NCBI GenBank assembly: GCA_964036045.1 | Contig: OZ038398.1 | Span: 22,720,486-22,784,485 of the forward strand | Length of the DNA stretch: 64,000 bases | Direction: 5' to 3' | Source of the DNA: Eutreptiella sp. 'Long Island Sound 2002' | Taxonomy: Eukaryota > Euglenozoa > Euglenophyceae > Eutreptiales > Eutreptiaceae | Shown here: piece after piece, positions 1-13,318 of the stretch | Layout of the letters: each line of letters opens with the position of its first letter | Numbering within the stretch: position 1 is the first letter of the stretch | Made by a program: the position numbers and the translations under genes | The notes under the pieces: model-generated | Database searches by the model: none | Told to the model about the DNA's origin: nothing | The model's input: the letters and a program-made list of their open reading frames with translations, nothing else

Positions 1-1140
1 TTCCGGAAGCACCGGAACATGTTCCGGAAGCGCCGGAACATGTTCCGGAAGCGCCGGAACATGTTCCGGAAGCGCCGGAACATGTTCCGGAAGGACCGGA
101 ACATGTTCCGGAAGCGCCGGAACATGTTCCGGAAGCGCCGGAACATGTTCCGGAAGGACCGGAACATGTTCCGGAAGCACCGGAACATGTTCCGGAAGCA
201 ACAGAACATGTTCCGGAAGCGCCGGAACATGTTCCGGAAGGACCGGAACATGTTCCGGAAGGACCGGAACATGTTCCGGAAGCGACGGAACATGTTCCGG
301 AAGCACCGGAACATGTTCCGGAAGCGCCGGAACATGTTCCGGAAGCGACGGAACATGTTCCGGAAGCGACGGAACATGTTCCGGAAGCGCTGGAACATGT
401 TCCGGAAGGACCGGAACATGTTCTGGAAGGACCGGAACATGTTCCGGAAGCACCGGAACATGTTCCGGAAGGACCGAAACATGTTCTGGAAGGACCGGAA
501 CATGTTCCGGAAGCTCCGGAAAATGTTCCGGAAGCATCGGAACATGTTCCGGAAGCGCCGCCGGAACATGTTCCGGAAGCGCCGGAACATGTTCCGGAAG
601 GACCGGAACATGTTCCGGAAGCGCCGGAACGTGTTCCGGAAGCACCGGAACATGTTCCGGAAGCACCGGAACATGTTCCGGAAGCGCCGGAACATGTTCC
701 GGAAGCGCCGGAACATGTTCCGGAAGCGCCGGAACATGTTCCGGAAGGACCGGAACATGTTCCGGAAGCGCCGGAACATGTTCCGGAAGCGCCGGAACAT
801 GTTCCGGAAGGACCGGAACATGTTCCGGAAGCACCGGAACATGTTCCGGAAGCAACAGAACATGTTCCGGAAGCGCCGGAACATGTTCCGGAAGGACCGG
901 AACATGTTCCGGAAGGACCGGAACATGTTCCGGAAGCACCGGAACATGTTCCGGAAGCGGCGGAACATGTTCCGGAAGCGCCGGAACATGTTCCGGAAGC
1001 ACCGGAACATGTTCCGGAAGCGGCGGAACATGTTCCGGAAGCACCGGAACATGTTCCGGAAGCGCCGGAACATGTTCCGGAAGCGGCGGAACATGTTCCA
1101 GAAGCACCGGAACATGTTCCGGAAGCACCGGAACATGTTC
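1..1140. repeat. Array zone with a 654-bp segmental tandem duplication
   Basis: The rare spacer run GCAACAGAAC occurs at 201 and again at 855, with the same order of AAGCG, AAGGA and AAGCA units on both sides (about 18-290 and 672-944). The 654-bp offset equals 31 units plus 3 bp, explained by the 24-bp unit GCGCCGCC near 556. The zone also has TTCTGG-type units at 420-490 and the first AAGCTCC plus GGAAAATG landmark near 511-535, which recurs up to 14.5 kb. Nothing other than the satellite is present. Confidence 0.85.
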
Positions 1141-3600
1141 CGGAAGGACCGGAACATGATGCGGAAGGACCGGAACATGTTCCGGAAGCGCCGGAACATG
1201 ATCCGGAATCACCGGAACATGTTCCGGAAGCACCGGAACATGTTCCAGAAGGACCGGAACATGTTCCGGAAGCGCCGGAACATGTTCCTGAAGCGCCGGA
1301 ACATGTTCCGGAAGGACCGGAACATGTTCCGGAAGGACCGGAACATGTTCCGGAAGCACCGGAACATGTTCCGGAAGCGACGGAACATGTTCCGGAAGCG
1401 ACAGAACATGTTCCGGAAGCGACGGAACATGTTCCGGAAGCACCGGAACATGTTCCGGAAGCACCGGAACATGTTCCGGCGCTGGAACATGTTCCCGAAG
1501 GACCGGAACATGTTCCGGAAGGACCGGAACATGTTCCGGAAGGACCGAAACATGTTCCGGAGGGACCGAAACATGTTCTGGAAGGACCGGAACATGTTCC
1601 GGAAGCACCGGAAAATGTTCCGGAAGCACCGGAGCATGTTCTGGAAGCGCTGGAACATGTTCCGGGAGGGCCGGAACATGTTCCGGAAGGACCGCAACAT
1701 GTTCCGGAAGGACCGAAATATGTTTTGGAAGCACCGGAACATGTTCCGGAAGCACCGGAAAATGTTCCGGAAGCACCGGAACATGTTCCGGAAGCGCCGC
1801 CCGAACATGTTCCGGAAGCGCCGGAACATGTTCCGGAAGCGCCGGAACATGTTTCGGAAGCGCCGGAACATGTTCCGGAAGCGCCGGAACATGTCCCGGA
1901 AGGACCGGAACATGTTCCGGAAGCACCGGAACATGTTCCGGAAGCACCGGAACATGTTCCGGAAGCGCCGGAACATGTTCCGGAAGCGCCGGAACATGTT
2001 CCGGAAGCGCCGGAACATGTTCCGGAAGCGCCGGAACATGTTCCGGAAGCACCGGAACATCTTCCGGAAGCGCCGGAACATCTTCCGGAAGCACCGGAAA
2101 ATGTTCCGGAAGCACCGGAACATGTTCTGGAAGCGCTGGAACATGTTCCGGAAGGACCGGAACATGTTCCGGAAGGACCGAAACATGTTCTGGAAGGACC
2201 GGAACATGTTCCGGAAGCACCGGAAAATGTTCCGGAAGCACCGGAACATGTTCTGGAAGCGCCGCCCGAACATGTTCCGGAAGCGCCGGAACATGTTCCG
2301 GAAGCGCCGGAACATGTTCCGGAAGCACCGGAACATGTTCCGGAAGCAACGGAACATGTTCCGGAAGCGCCGGAACATGATTTGGAAGGACCGGAACATG
2401 TTCCGGAAGGACCGGAACATGTTTCTGGAAGCACCGGAACATGTTCCGGAAGCGCCGGAACATGTTCCGGAAGCGCCGAAACATGTTCCGGTAGCACCGG
2501 AACATGTTCCGGAAGCACCGGAACATGATCCGGAAGGACCGGAACATGTTCCGGAAGCGCCGGAACATGTTCCGGAAGCGCCGGAACATGTTCCGGAAGC
2601 GCCGGAACATGTTCCGGAAGCACCGGAACATGTTCCGGAAGCACAGGAACATGTTCCGGAAGCACCGGAACATGTTCCGGAAGCGCCGGAACATGTTCCG
2701 GAAGCGCCGGAACATGTTCCGGAAGGACCGGAACATGTTCCGGAAGCACCGGAACATGTTCCGGAAGCACCGGAACATGTTCCGGAAGCACCGGAACATG
2801 TTCCGGAAGCACCGGAACATGTTCCGGAAGCACCGGAACATGTTCCGGAAGCACCGGAACATGTTCCGGAAGGACCGGAACATGATGCGGAAGGACCGGA
2901 ACGTGTTCCGGAAGCGCCGGAACATGATCCGGAATCACCGGAACATGTTCCGGAAGCACCGGAACATGTTCCAGAAGGACCGGAACATGTTCCGGAAGCG
3001 CCGGAACATGTTCCGGAAGCGCCGGAACATGTTCCTGAAGCGCCGGAACATGTTCCGGAAGGACCGGAACATGTTCCGGAAGCACCGGAACATGTTCCGG
3101 AAGGACCGGAACATGATCCGGAAGCGCCGGAACATGTTCCGGAAGCACCGGAACATGTTCCGGAAGCACCGGAACATGTTCCGGCGCTGGAACATGTTCC
3201 AGAAGGACCGAAACATGTTCCGGAAGGACCGAAACATGTTCTGGAAGGACCGGAACATGTTCCGGAAGCACCGGAAAATGTTCCGGAAGCACCGGAACAT
3301 GTTCTGGAAGCGCTGGAACATGTTCCGGGAGGACCGGAACATGTTCCGGAAGGACCGCAACATGTTCCGGAAGGACCGAAACATGTTTTGGAAGGACCGG
3401 AACATGTTCCGGAAGCACCGGAAAATGTTCCGGAAGCACCGGAACATGTTCCGGAAGCGCCGCCCGAACATGTTCCGGAAGCGCCGGAACATGTTCCGGA
3501 AGCGCCGGAACATGTTTCGGAAGCGGCGGAACATGTTCCGGAAGCGCCGGAACATGTTCCGGAAGCACCGGAACATGTTCCGGAAGCACCGGAACATGTT
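1141..3600. repeat. Array zone with a duplication of about 1.7 kb
   Basis: Landmarks pair at drifting offsets that change in steps of 21 bp: GGAATCACC at 1205 and 2931 (1726), GGCGCTGG at 1478 and 3183 (1705), CGCCCG at 1798 and 3461 (1663), CATCTTCC at 2079 and 3721 (1642). This fits one segmental duplication followed by loss of individual units in the downstream copy or gain in the upstream one. The variant CATGATGCGG occurs at 1157 and 2883. The second copy runs on into the next zone. Confidence 0.85.
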
Positions 3601-6600
3601 CCGGAAGCGCCGGAACATGTTCCGGAAGCGCCGGAACATGTTCCGGAAGCGCCGGAACATGTTCCGGAAGCGCCGGAACATGTTCCGGAAGCACCGGAAC
3701 ATGTTCCGGAAGCGCCGGAACATCTTCCGGAAGCACCGGAAAATGTTCCGGAAGCACCGGAACATGTTCTGGAAGCGCTGGAACATGTTCCGGAAGGACC
3801 GGAACATGTTCCGGAAGGACCGAAACATGTTCTGGAAGGACCGGAACATGTTCCAGAAGCACCGGAAAATGTTCCGGAAGCACCGGAGCATGTTCCGGAA
3901 GCGCCGCCCGAACATGTTCCGGAAGCGCCGGAACATGTTCCGGAAGCACCGGAACATGTTCCGGAAGCAACGGAACATGTTCCGGAAGCGCCTGAACATG
4001 TTTTGGAAGGACCGGAACATGTTCCGGAAGGACCGGAACAGGTTTCTGGAAGCACCGGAACATGTTCCGGAAGCGCCGGAACATGTTCCGGAAGCACCGG
4101 AACATGTTCCGGAAGCACCGGAACATGTTCCGGAAGCGCCGGAACATGTTCCGGAAGCGCCGGAACATGTTCCGGAAGCACCGGAACATGTTCCGGAAGC
4201 ACAGGAACATGTTCCGGAAGCACCGGAACATGTTCCGGAAGCGCCGGAACATGTTCCGGAAGCGCCGGAACATGTTCCGGAAGGACCGGAACATGATCCA
4301 GAAGGACCGGAACATGTTCCGGAAGCACCGGAACATGTTCCGGAAGCACCGGAACATGTTCCGGAAGCACCGGAACATGTTCCGGAAGCGCCGGAACATG
4401 TTCCGGAAGCGACGGAACATGTTCGGGAAGCGCCGGAACATGTTCCGGAAGCGCCGGAACATGTTCCGGAAGCGCCGGAACATGTTCCGGAAGGACCGGA
4501 ACATGTTCCGGAAGCGCCGGAACATGTTCCTGAAGCGCCGGAACATGTTCCAGAAGGACCGGAACATGTTCCGGAAGCACCGGAACATGTTCCGGAAGCA
4601 CCGGAACATGTTCCGGAAGCACCGGAACATGTTCCGGAAGCGACGGAACATGTTCCGGAAGCGACAGAACATGTTCCGGAAGCGACGGAACATGTTCCGG
4701 AAGCACCGGAACATGTTCCGGAAGCGCCGGAACATGTTCCGGAAGCGACGGAACATGTTTCGGAAGCGACGGAACATGTTCCGGAAGCGCTGGAACATGT
4801 TCCGGAAGGACCGGAACATGTTCTGGAAGGACCGGAACATGTTCCGGAAGCACCGGAACATGTTCCGGAAGGACCGAAACATGTTCTGGAAGGACCGGAA
4901 CATGTTCCGGAAGCTCCGGAAAATGTTCCGGAAGCATCGGAACATGTTCCGGAAGCGCCGCCGGAACATGTTCCGGAAGCGCCGGAACATGTTCCGGAAG
5001 CGCCGGAACATGTTCCGGAAGCACCGGAACATGTTCCGAAAGCGCCGGAACATGTTCCGGAAGCGCCGGAACATGTTCCGGAAGGACCGGAACATGTTCT
5101 GGAAGGGCCGGAACATGTTCCGGAAGGACCGGAACATGTTCCGGAAGCACCGGAACATGTTCCCGAAAGACCGGAACATGTTCTGGAAGGACCGGAACAT
5201 GTTCCGGAAGCACCGGAACATGTTCCGGAAGGACCGAAACATGTTCTGGAAGGACCGGAACATGTTCCGGAAGCTCCGGAAAATGATCCGGAAGCATCGG
5301 AACATGTTCCGGAAGCGCCGCCGGAACATGTTCCGGAAGCGCCGGAACATGTTCCGGAAGCGCCGGAACATGTTCCGGAAGGACCGGAACATGTTCCGGA
5401 AGCACCGGAACATGTTCCGGAAGCACCGGAACATGTTCCGGAAGCGCCGGAACATGTTCCGGAAGCGCCGGAACATGTTCCGGAAGCGCCGGAACATGTT
5501 CCGGAAGCGCCGGAACATGTTCCGGAAGCACCGGAACATGTTCCGGAAGCGCCGGAACATCTTCCGGAAGCACCGGAAAATGTTCCGGAAGCACCGGAAC
5601 ATGTTCTGGAAGCGCTGGAACATGTTCCGGAAGGACCGGAACATGTTCCGGAAGGACCGAAACATGTTCTGGAAGGACCGGAACATGTTCCAGAAGCACC
5701 GGAAAATGTTCCGGAAGCACCGGAGCATGTTCCGGAAGCGCCGCCCGAACATGTTCCGGAAGCGCCGGAACATGTTCCGGAAGCACCGGAACATGTTCCG
5801 GAAGCAACGGAACATGTTCCGGAAGCGCCTGAACATGTTTTGGAAGGACCGGAACATGTTCCGGAAGGACCGGAACAGGTTTCTGGAAGCACCGGAACAT
5901 GTTCCGGAAGCGCCGGAACATGTTCCGGAAGCACCGGAACATGTTCCGGAAGCACCGGAACATGTTCCGGAAGCGCCGGAACATGTTCCGGAAGCGCCGG
6001 AACATGTTCCGGAAGCACCGGAACATGTTCCGGAAGCACAGGAACATGTTCCGGAAGCACCGGAACATGTTCCGGAAGCGCCGGAACATGTTCCGGAAGC
6101 GCCGGAACATGTTCCGGAAGGACCGGAACATGATCCAGAAGGACCGGAACATGTTCCGGAAGCACCGGAACATGTTCCGGAAGCACCGGAACATGTTCCG
6201 GAAGCGCCGGAACATGTTCCGGAAGCGACGGAACATGTTCGGGAAGCGCCGGAACATGTTCCGGAAGCGCCGGAACATGTTCCGGAAGCGCCGGAACATG
6301 TTCCGGAAGGACCGGAACATGTTCCGGAAGCGCCGGAACATGTTCCTGAAGCGCCGGAACATGTTCCAGAAGGACCGGAACATGTTCCGGAAGCACCGGA
6401 ACATGTTCCGGAAGCACCGGAACATGTTCCGGAAGCACCGGAACATGTTCCGGAAGCGACGGAACATGTTCCGGAAGCGACAGAACATGTTCCGGAAGCG
6501 ACGGAACATGTTCCGGAAGCACCGGAACATGTTCCGGAAGCGCCGGAACATGTTCCGGAAGCGACGGAACATGTTTCGGAAGCGACGGAACATGTTCCGG

Positions 6601-7161
6601 AAGCGCTGGAACATGTTCCGGAAGGACCGGAACATGTTCTGGAAGGACCGGAACATGTTCCGGAAGCACCGGAACATGTTCCGGAAGGACCGAAACATGT
6701 TCTGGAAGGACCGGAACATGTTCCGGAAGCTCCGGAAAATGTTCCGGAAGCATCGGAACATGTTCCGGAAGCGCCGCCGGAACATGTTCCGGAAGCGCCG
6801 GAACATGTTCCGGAAGCGCCGGAACATGTTCCGGAAGCACCGGAACATGTTCCGAAAGCGCCGGAACATGTTCCGGAAGCGCCGGAACATGTTCCGGAAG
6901 GACCGGAACATGTTCTGGAAGGGCCGGAACATGTTCCGGAAGCGCCGGAACATGTTCCGGAAGCACCGGAACATGTTCCCGAAAGACCGGAACATGTTCT
7001 GGAAGGACCGGAACATGTTCCGGAAGCACCGGAACATGTTCCGGAAGGACCGAAACATGTTCTGGAAGGACCGGAACATGTTCCGGAAGCTCCGGAAAAT
7101 GATCCGGAAGCATCGGAACATGTTCCGGAAGCGCCGCCGGAACATGTTCCGGAAGCGCCGG
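3600..7161. repeat. 1837-bp tandem duplication (two copies)
   Basis: Copy one is about 3600-5345 and copy two about 5437-7161. Matching landmarks are CATCTTCC at 3721 and 5558, CGGAGCATG at 3884 and 5721, CGCCCG at 3905 and 5742, ACAGGTTTCTGG near 4038 and 5875, and CATGATCCAG at 4292 and 6129, all 1837 bp apart. The offset falls to 1816 at the AAGCTCC landmark (4911 and 6727), so copy two lacks one unit. The extra T in GGTTTCTGG is a one-base insertion shared by both copies, so it predates the duplication and shows that a reading frame was not kept. Confidence 0.9.
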
Positions 7162-9074
7162 AACATGTTCCGGAAGGACCGGAACATGTTCCGGAAGCGC
7201 CGGAACATGTTCCGGAAGCGCCGGAACATGTTCCGGAAGCGGGGGAACATGTTCCGGAAGGACCGGAACATGTTCCGGAAGGACCGGAACATGTTCCGGA
7301 AGCACCAGAACATGTTACTGAAGCGCCGGAACATGTTCCGGAAGCGCCGGAACATGTTCCGGAAGCGGGGGAACATGTTCCGGAAGGACCGGAACATGTT
7401 CCGGAAGGACCGGAACATGTTCCGGAAGCACCGGAACATGTTACTGAAGCGCCGGAACATGTTCCAGAAGCGCCGGAACATGTTCCGGAAGCGCCGGAAC
7501 ATGTTCCGGAAGCACCGCAACATGTTCCGGAAGCACCGGAACATGTTCCGGAAGCGCCGGAACATGTTCCGGAAGCGCCGGAACATGTTCCGGAAGGACC
7601 GGAACATGTTCCGGAAGCACCGGAACATGTTCCGGAAGCGCCGGAACATGTTCCGGAAGCGCCGGAACATGTTCCTGAAGCGCCGGAACATGTTCCGGAA
7701 GGACCGGAACATGTTCCGGAAGGACCGGAACATGTTCCGGAAGCACCGGAACATGTTCCGTAAGCACCGGAACATGTTCCGGAAGCACCGGAACATGTTC
7801 CGGAAGGACCGGAACATGTTCTGGAAGGACCGGAACATGTTCCGGAAGCACCGGAACATGTTCCGGAAGGACCGAAACATGTTCTGGAAGGACCGGAACA
7901 TGTTCCGGAAGCTCCGGAAAATGTTCCGGAAGCTCCGGAACATGTTCCGGAAGCGCCGCCGGAACATGTTCCGGAAGCGCCGGAACATGTTCCGGAAGGA
8001 CCGGAACATGTTCCGGAAGCGCCGGAACATGTTCCGGAAGCGCCGGAACATGTTCCGGAAGCGGGGGAACATGTTCCGGAAGGACCGGAACATGTTCCGG
8101 AAGGACCGGAACATGTTCCGGAAGCACCGGAACATGTTACTGAAGCTCCGGAACATGTTCCGGAAGCGCCGGAACATGTTCCGGAAGCACCGCAACATGT
8201 TCCGGAAGCACCGGAACATGTTCCGGAAGCGCCGGAACATGTTCCGGAAGGACCGGAACATGATCCAGAAGGACCGGAACATGTTCCGGAAGCGCCGGAA
8301 CATGTTCCGGAAGCGACGGAACATGTTCCGGAAGCGCCGGAACATGTTCCGGAAGCGCCGGAACATGTTCCGGAAGCGCCGGAACATGTTCCGGAAGGAC
8401 CGGAACATGTTCCGGAAGCGCCGGAACATGTTCCTGAAGCGCCGGAACATGTTCCGGAAGGACCGGAACATGTTCCGGAAGGACCGGAACATGTTCCGGA
8501 AGCACCGGAACATGTTCCGGAAGCACCGGAACATGTTCCGGAAGCGACGGAACATGTTCCGGAAGCGACGGAACATGTTCCGGAAGCGACGGAACATGTT
8601 CCGGAAGCACCGGAACATGTTCCGGAAGCGCCGGAACATGTTCCGGAAGCGACGGAACATGTTCCGGAAGCGCGGGAACATGTTCCGGAAGGACCGGAAC
8701 ATGTTCTGGAAGGACCAGAACATGTTCCGGAAGCACCGGAACATGTTCCGGAAGGACCGAAACATGTTCTGGAAGGACCGGAACATGTTCCGGAAGCTCC
8801 GGAAAATGTTCCGGAAGCATCGGAACATGTTCCGGAAGCGCCGCCGGAACATGTTCCGGAAGCGCCAGAACATGTTCCGGAAGGACCGGAACATGTTCCG
8901 GAAGCGCCGGAACATGTTCCGGAAGCACCGGAACATGTTCCGGAAGCACCGGAACATGTTCCGGAAGCGCCGGAACATGTTCCGGAAGGACCGGAACATG
9001 TTCTGGAAGGGCCGGAACATGTTCCGGAAGCCCCGGAACATGATCCGGAAGGACCGGAACATGTTCCGGAAGCA
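7162..9074. repeat. Array zone with a 126-bp six-unit repeat
   Basis: A six-unit block ending in CATGTTACTGAAGC, with the G-run spacer AAGCGGGGG inside it, appears at about 7195-7320 and again directly after at 7321-7446. A related copy with the same two landmarks lies at about 8020-8145. The rest of the zone is ordinary units plus two AAGCTCC/GGAAAATG landmarks (near 7910 and 8795), which link it to the neighbouring zones. Confidence 0.85.
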
Positions 9075-12000
9075 CCGGAACATGTTCCGGAAGCACCGGA
9101 ACATGTTCCGGAAGCGCCGGAACATGTTCCGGAAGCGCCGGAACATGTTCCGGAAGCGCCGGAACATGTTCCGGAAGCACCGGAACATGTTCCGGAAGCA
9201 CCGGAACATGTTCCGGAAGCGCCGGAACAAGTTCCGGAAGCGCCGGAACATGTTCCGGAAGCGCCGGAACATGTTCCGGAAGCACCGGAACATGTTCCGG
9301 AAGCACCGGAACATGTTCCGGAAGGACCGGAACATGTTCCGGAATCACCAGAACATGTTCCGGAAGCACCGGAACATGTTCCAGAAGGACCGGAACATGT
9401 TCCGGAAGCGCCGGAACATGTTCCGGAAGCACCGGAACATGTTCCGGAAGCGCCGGAACATGTTCCGGAAGCGCCGGAACATGTTCCTGAAGCGCCGGAA
9501 CATGTTCCGGAAGGACCGGAACATGTTCCGGAAGGACCGGAACATGTTCCGGAAGCACCGGAACATGTTCCGGAAGCACCGGAACATGTTCCGGAAGCGC
9601 CGGAACATGTTCCGGAAGCACCGGAACATGTTCCGGAAGCGACGGAACATGTTCCGGAAGCGACAGAACATGTTCCGGAAGCGACGGAACATGTTCCGGA
9701 AGCACCGGAACATGTTCCGGAAGCACCGGAACATGTTCCGGAAGCACCGGAACATGTTCCGGAAGCACCGGAACATGTTCCGGAAGCACCGCAACATGTT
9801 CCGGAAGCACCGGAACATGTTCCGGAAGCGCCGGAACATGTTCAGGAAGCACTGGAACATGTTCCGGAAGGACCGGAACATGATCCAGAAGGACCGGAAC
9901 ATGTTCCGGAAGCGCCGGAACATGTTCCGGAAGCACCGGAACATGTTCCGGAAGCGACGGAACATGTTCCGGAAGCGCCGGAACATGTTCCGGAAGCGCC
10001 GGAACATGTTCCGGAAGCGCCGGAACATGTTCCGGAAGGACCGGAACATGTTCCGGAAGCGCCGGAACATGTTCCGGAAGCGCCGGAACATGTTCCGGAA
10101 GGACCGGAACATGTTCCGGAAGGACCGGAACATGTTCCGGAAGCACCGGAACATGTTCCGGAAGCACCGGAACATGTTCCGGAAGCGACGGAACATGTTC
10201 CGGAAGCGACAGAACATGTTCCGGAAGCGACGGAACATGTTCCGGAAGCACCGGAACATGTTCCGGAAGCGCCGGAACATGTTCCGGAAGCGACGGAACA
10301 TGTTCCGGAAGCGACGGAACATGTTCCGGAAGCGCGGGAACATGTTCCGGAAGGACCGGAACATGTTGTGGAAGGACCGGAACATGTTCCGGAAGCACCG
10401 GAACATGTTCCGGAAGGACAGAAACATGTTCTGGAAGGACCGGAACATGTTCCGGAAGCTCCGGAAAATGTTCCGGAAGCATCGGAACATGTTCCGGAAG
10501 CGCCGCCGGAACATGTTCCGGAAGCGCCAGAACATGTTCCGGAAGCATCGGAACATGTTCCGGAAGCGCCGCCGGAACATGTTCCGGAAGCGCCAGAACA
10601 TGTTCCGGAAGGACCGGAACATGTTCCGGAAGCGCCGGAACATGTTCCGGAAGGACCGGAACATGTTCTGGAAGGGCCGGAACATGTTCCGGAAGCGCCG
10701 GAACATGATCCGGAAGCACCGGAACATGTTCCGGAAGCACCGGAACATGTTCCGGAAGCAACGGAACATGTTCTGGAAGGACCGGAACATGTTCTGGAAG
10801 GGCCGGAACATGTTCCGGAAGCACCGGAACATGTTCTGGAAGCGACGGAACATGTTCCGGAAGCGACAGAACATGTTCCGGAAGCGACGGAACATGTTCC
10901 GGAAGGACCGGAACATGTTCTGGAAGGACCGGAACATGTTCCGGAAGCACCGGAACATGTTCCGGAAGGACCGAAACATGTCCTGGAAGGACCGGAACAT
11001 GTTCCGGAAGCTCCGGAAAATGTTCCGGAAGCATCGGAACATGTTCCGGAAGCGCCGCCGGAACATGTTCCGGAAGCGCCGGAACATGTTCCGGAAGGAC
11101 CAGGACATGTTCCGGAAGCGCCGGAACATGTTCCGGAAGGACCGGAACATGTTCTGGAAGGGCCGGAACATGTTCCGGAAGCCCCGGAACATGATCCGGA
11201 AGGACCGGAACATGTTCCGGAAGCACCGGAACATGTTCCGGAAGGACCGGAACATGTTCCGGAAGGACCGGAACATGTTCCGGAAGCACCGGAACATGTT
11301 CCGGAAGCGCCGGAACATGTTCCGGAAGCGCCGGAACATGTTCCGGAAGCGCCGGAACATGTTCCGGAAGCACCGGAACATGTTCCGGAAGCACCGGAAC
11401 ATGTTCCGGAAGCGCCGGAACAAGTTCCGGAAGCGCCGGAACATGTTCCGGAAGCGCCGGAACATGTTCCGGAAGCACCGGAACATGTTCCGGAAGCACC
11501 GGAACATGTTCCGGAAGGACCGGAACATGTTCCGGAATCACCAGAACATGTTCCGGAAGCACCGGAACATGTTCCAGAAGGACCGGAACATGTTCCGGAA
11601 GCGCCGGAACATGTTCCGGAAGCACCGGAACATGTTCCGGAAGCGCCGGAACATGTTCCGGAAGCGCCGGAACATGTTCCTGAAGCGCCGGAACATGTTC
11701 CGGAAGGACCGGAACATGTTCCGGAAGGACCGGAACATGTTCCGGAAGCACCGGAACATGTTCCGGAAGCACCGGAACATGTTCCGGAAGCGCCGGAACA
11801 TGTTCCGGAAGCACCGGAACATGTTCCGGAAGCGACGGAACATGTTCCGGAAGCGACAGAACATGTTCCGGAAGCGACGGAACATGTTCCGGAAGCACCG
11901 GAACATGTTCCGGAAGCACCGGAACATGTTCCGGAAGCACCGGAACATGTTCCGGAAGCACCGGAACATGTTCCGGAAGCACCGCAACATGTTCCGGAAG

Positions 12001-13318
12001 CACCGGAACATGTTCCGGAAGCGCCGGAACATGTTCAGGAAGCACTGGAACATGTTCCGGAAGGACCGGAACATGATCCAGAAGGACCGGAACATGTTCC
12101 GGAAGCGCCGGAACATGTTCCGGAAGCACCGGAACATGTTCCGGAAGCGACGGAACATGTTCCGGAAGCGCCGGAACATGTTCCGGAAGCGCCGGAACAT
12201 GTTCCGGAAGCGCCGGAACATGTTCCGGAAGGACCGGAACATGTTCCGGAAGCGCCGGAACATGTTCCGGAAGCGCCGGAACATGTTCCGGAAGGACCGG
12301 AACATGTTCCGGAAGGACCGGAACATGTTCCGGAAGCACCGGAACATGTTCCGGAAGCACCGGAACATGTTCCGGAAGCGACGGAACATGTTCCGGAAGC
12401 GACAGAACATGTTCCGGAAGCGACGGAACATGTTCCGGAAGCACCGGAACATGTTCCGGAAGCGCCGGAACATGTTCCGGAAGCGACGGAACATGTTCCG
12501 GAAGCGACGGAACATGTTCCGGAAGCGCGGGAACATGTTCCGGAAGGACCGGAACATGTTGTGGAAGGACCGGAACATGTTCCGGAAGCACCGGAACATG
12601 TTCCGGAAGGACAGAAACATGTTCTGGAAGGACCGGAACATGTTCCGGAAGCTCCGGAAAATGTTCCGGAAGCATCGGAACATGTTCCGGAAGCGCCGCC
12701 GGAACATGTTCCGGAAGCGCCAGAACATGTTCCGGAAGCATCGGAACATGTTCCGGAAGCGCCGCCGGAACATGTTCCGGAAGCGCCAGAACATGTTCCG
12801 GAAGGACCGGAACATGTTCCGGAAGCGCCGGAACATGTTCCGGAAGGACCGGAACATGTTCTGGAAGGGCCGGAACATGTTCCGGAAGCGCCGGAACATG
12901 ATCCGGAAGCACCGGAACATGTTCCGGAAGCACCGGAACATGTTCCGGAAGCAACGGAACATGTTCTGGAAGGACCGGAACATGTTCTGGAAGGGCCGGA
13001 ACATGTTCCGGAAGCACCGGAACATGTTCTGGAAGCGACGGAACATGTTCCGGAAGCGACAGAACATGTTCCGGAAGCGACGGAACATGTTCCGGAAGGA
13101 CCGGAACATGTTCTGGAAGGACCGGAACATGTTCCGGAAGCACCGGAACATGTTCCGGAAGGACCGAAACATGTCCTGGAAGGACCGGAACATGTTCCGG
13201 AAGCTCCGGAAAATGTTCCGGAAGCATCGGAACATGTTCCGGAAGCGCCGCCGGAACATGTTCCGGAAGCGCCGGAACATGTTCCGGAAGGACCAGGACA
13301 TGTTCCGGAAGCGCCGGA
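9075..13318. repeat. 2193-bp tandem duplication, nearly identical copies
   Basis: Copy one is about 9075-11125 and copy two about 11268-13318. Landmarks pair at exactly 2193 bp: GGAATCACCAG at 9341 and 11534, CATGTTGTGG near 10364 and 12557, and CAGGACATG at 11101 and 13294. The offset is 104 units plus 9 bp, consistent with three 24-bp units per copy. Upstream, AAGCCCC at 9028 and 11179 pairs at 2151 bp, so two units were gained or lost near the start. The constant offset across 2 kb suggests a recent exchange, or an assembly duplication. Confidence 0.9.
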
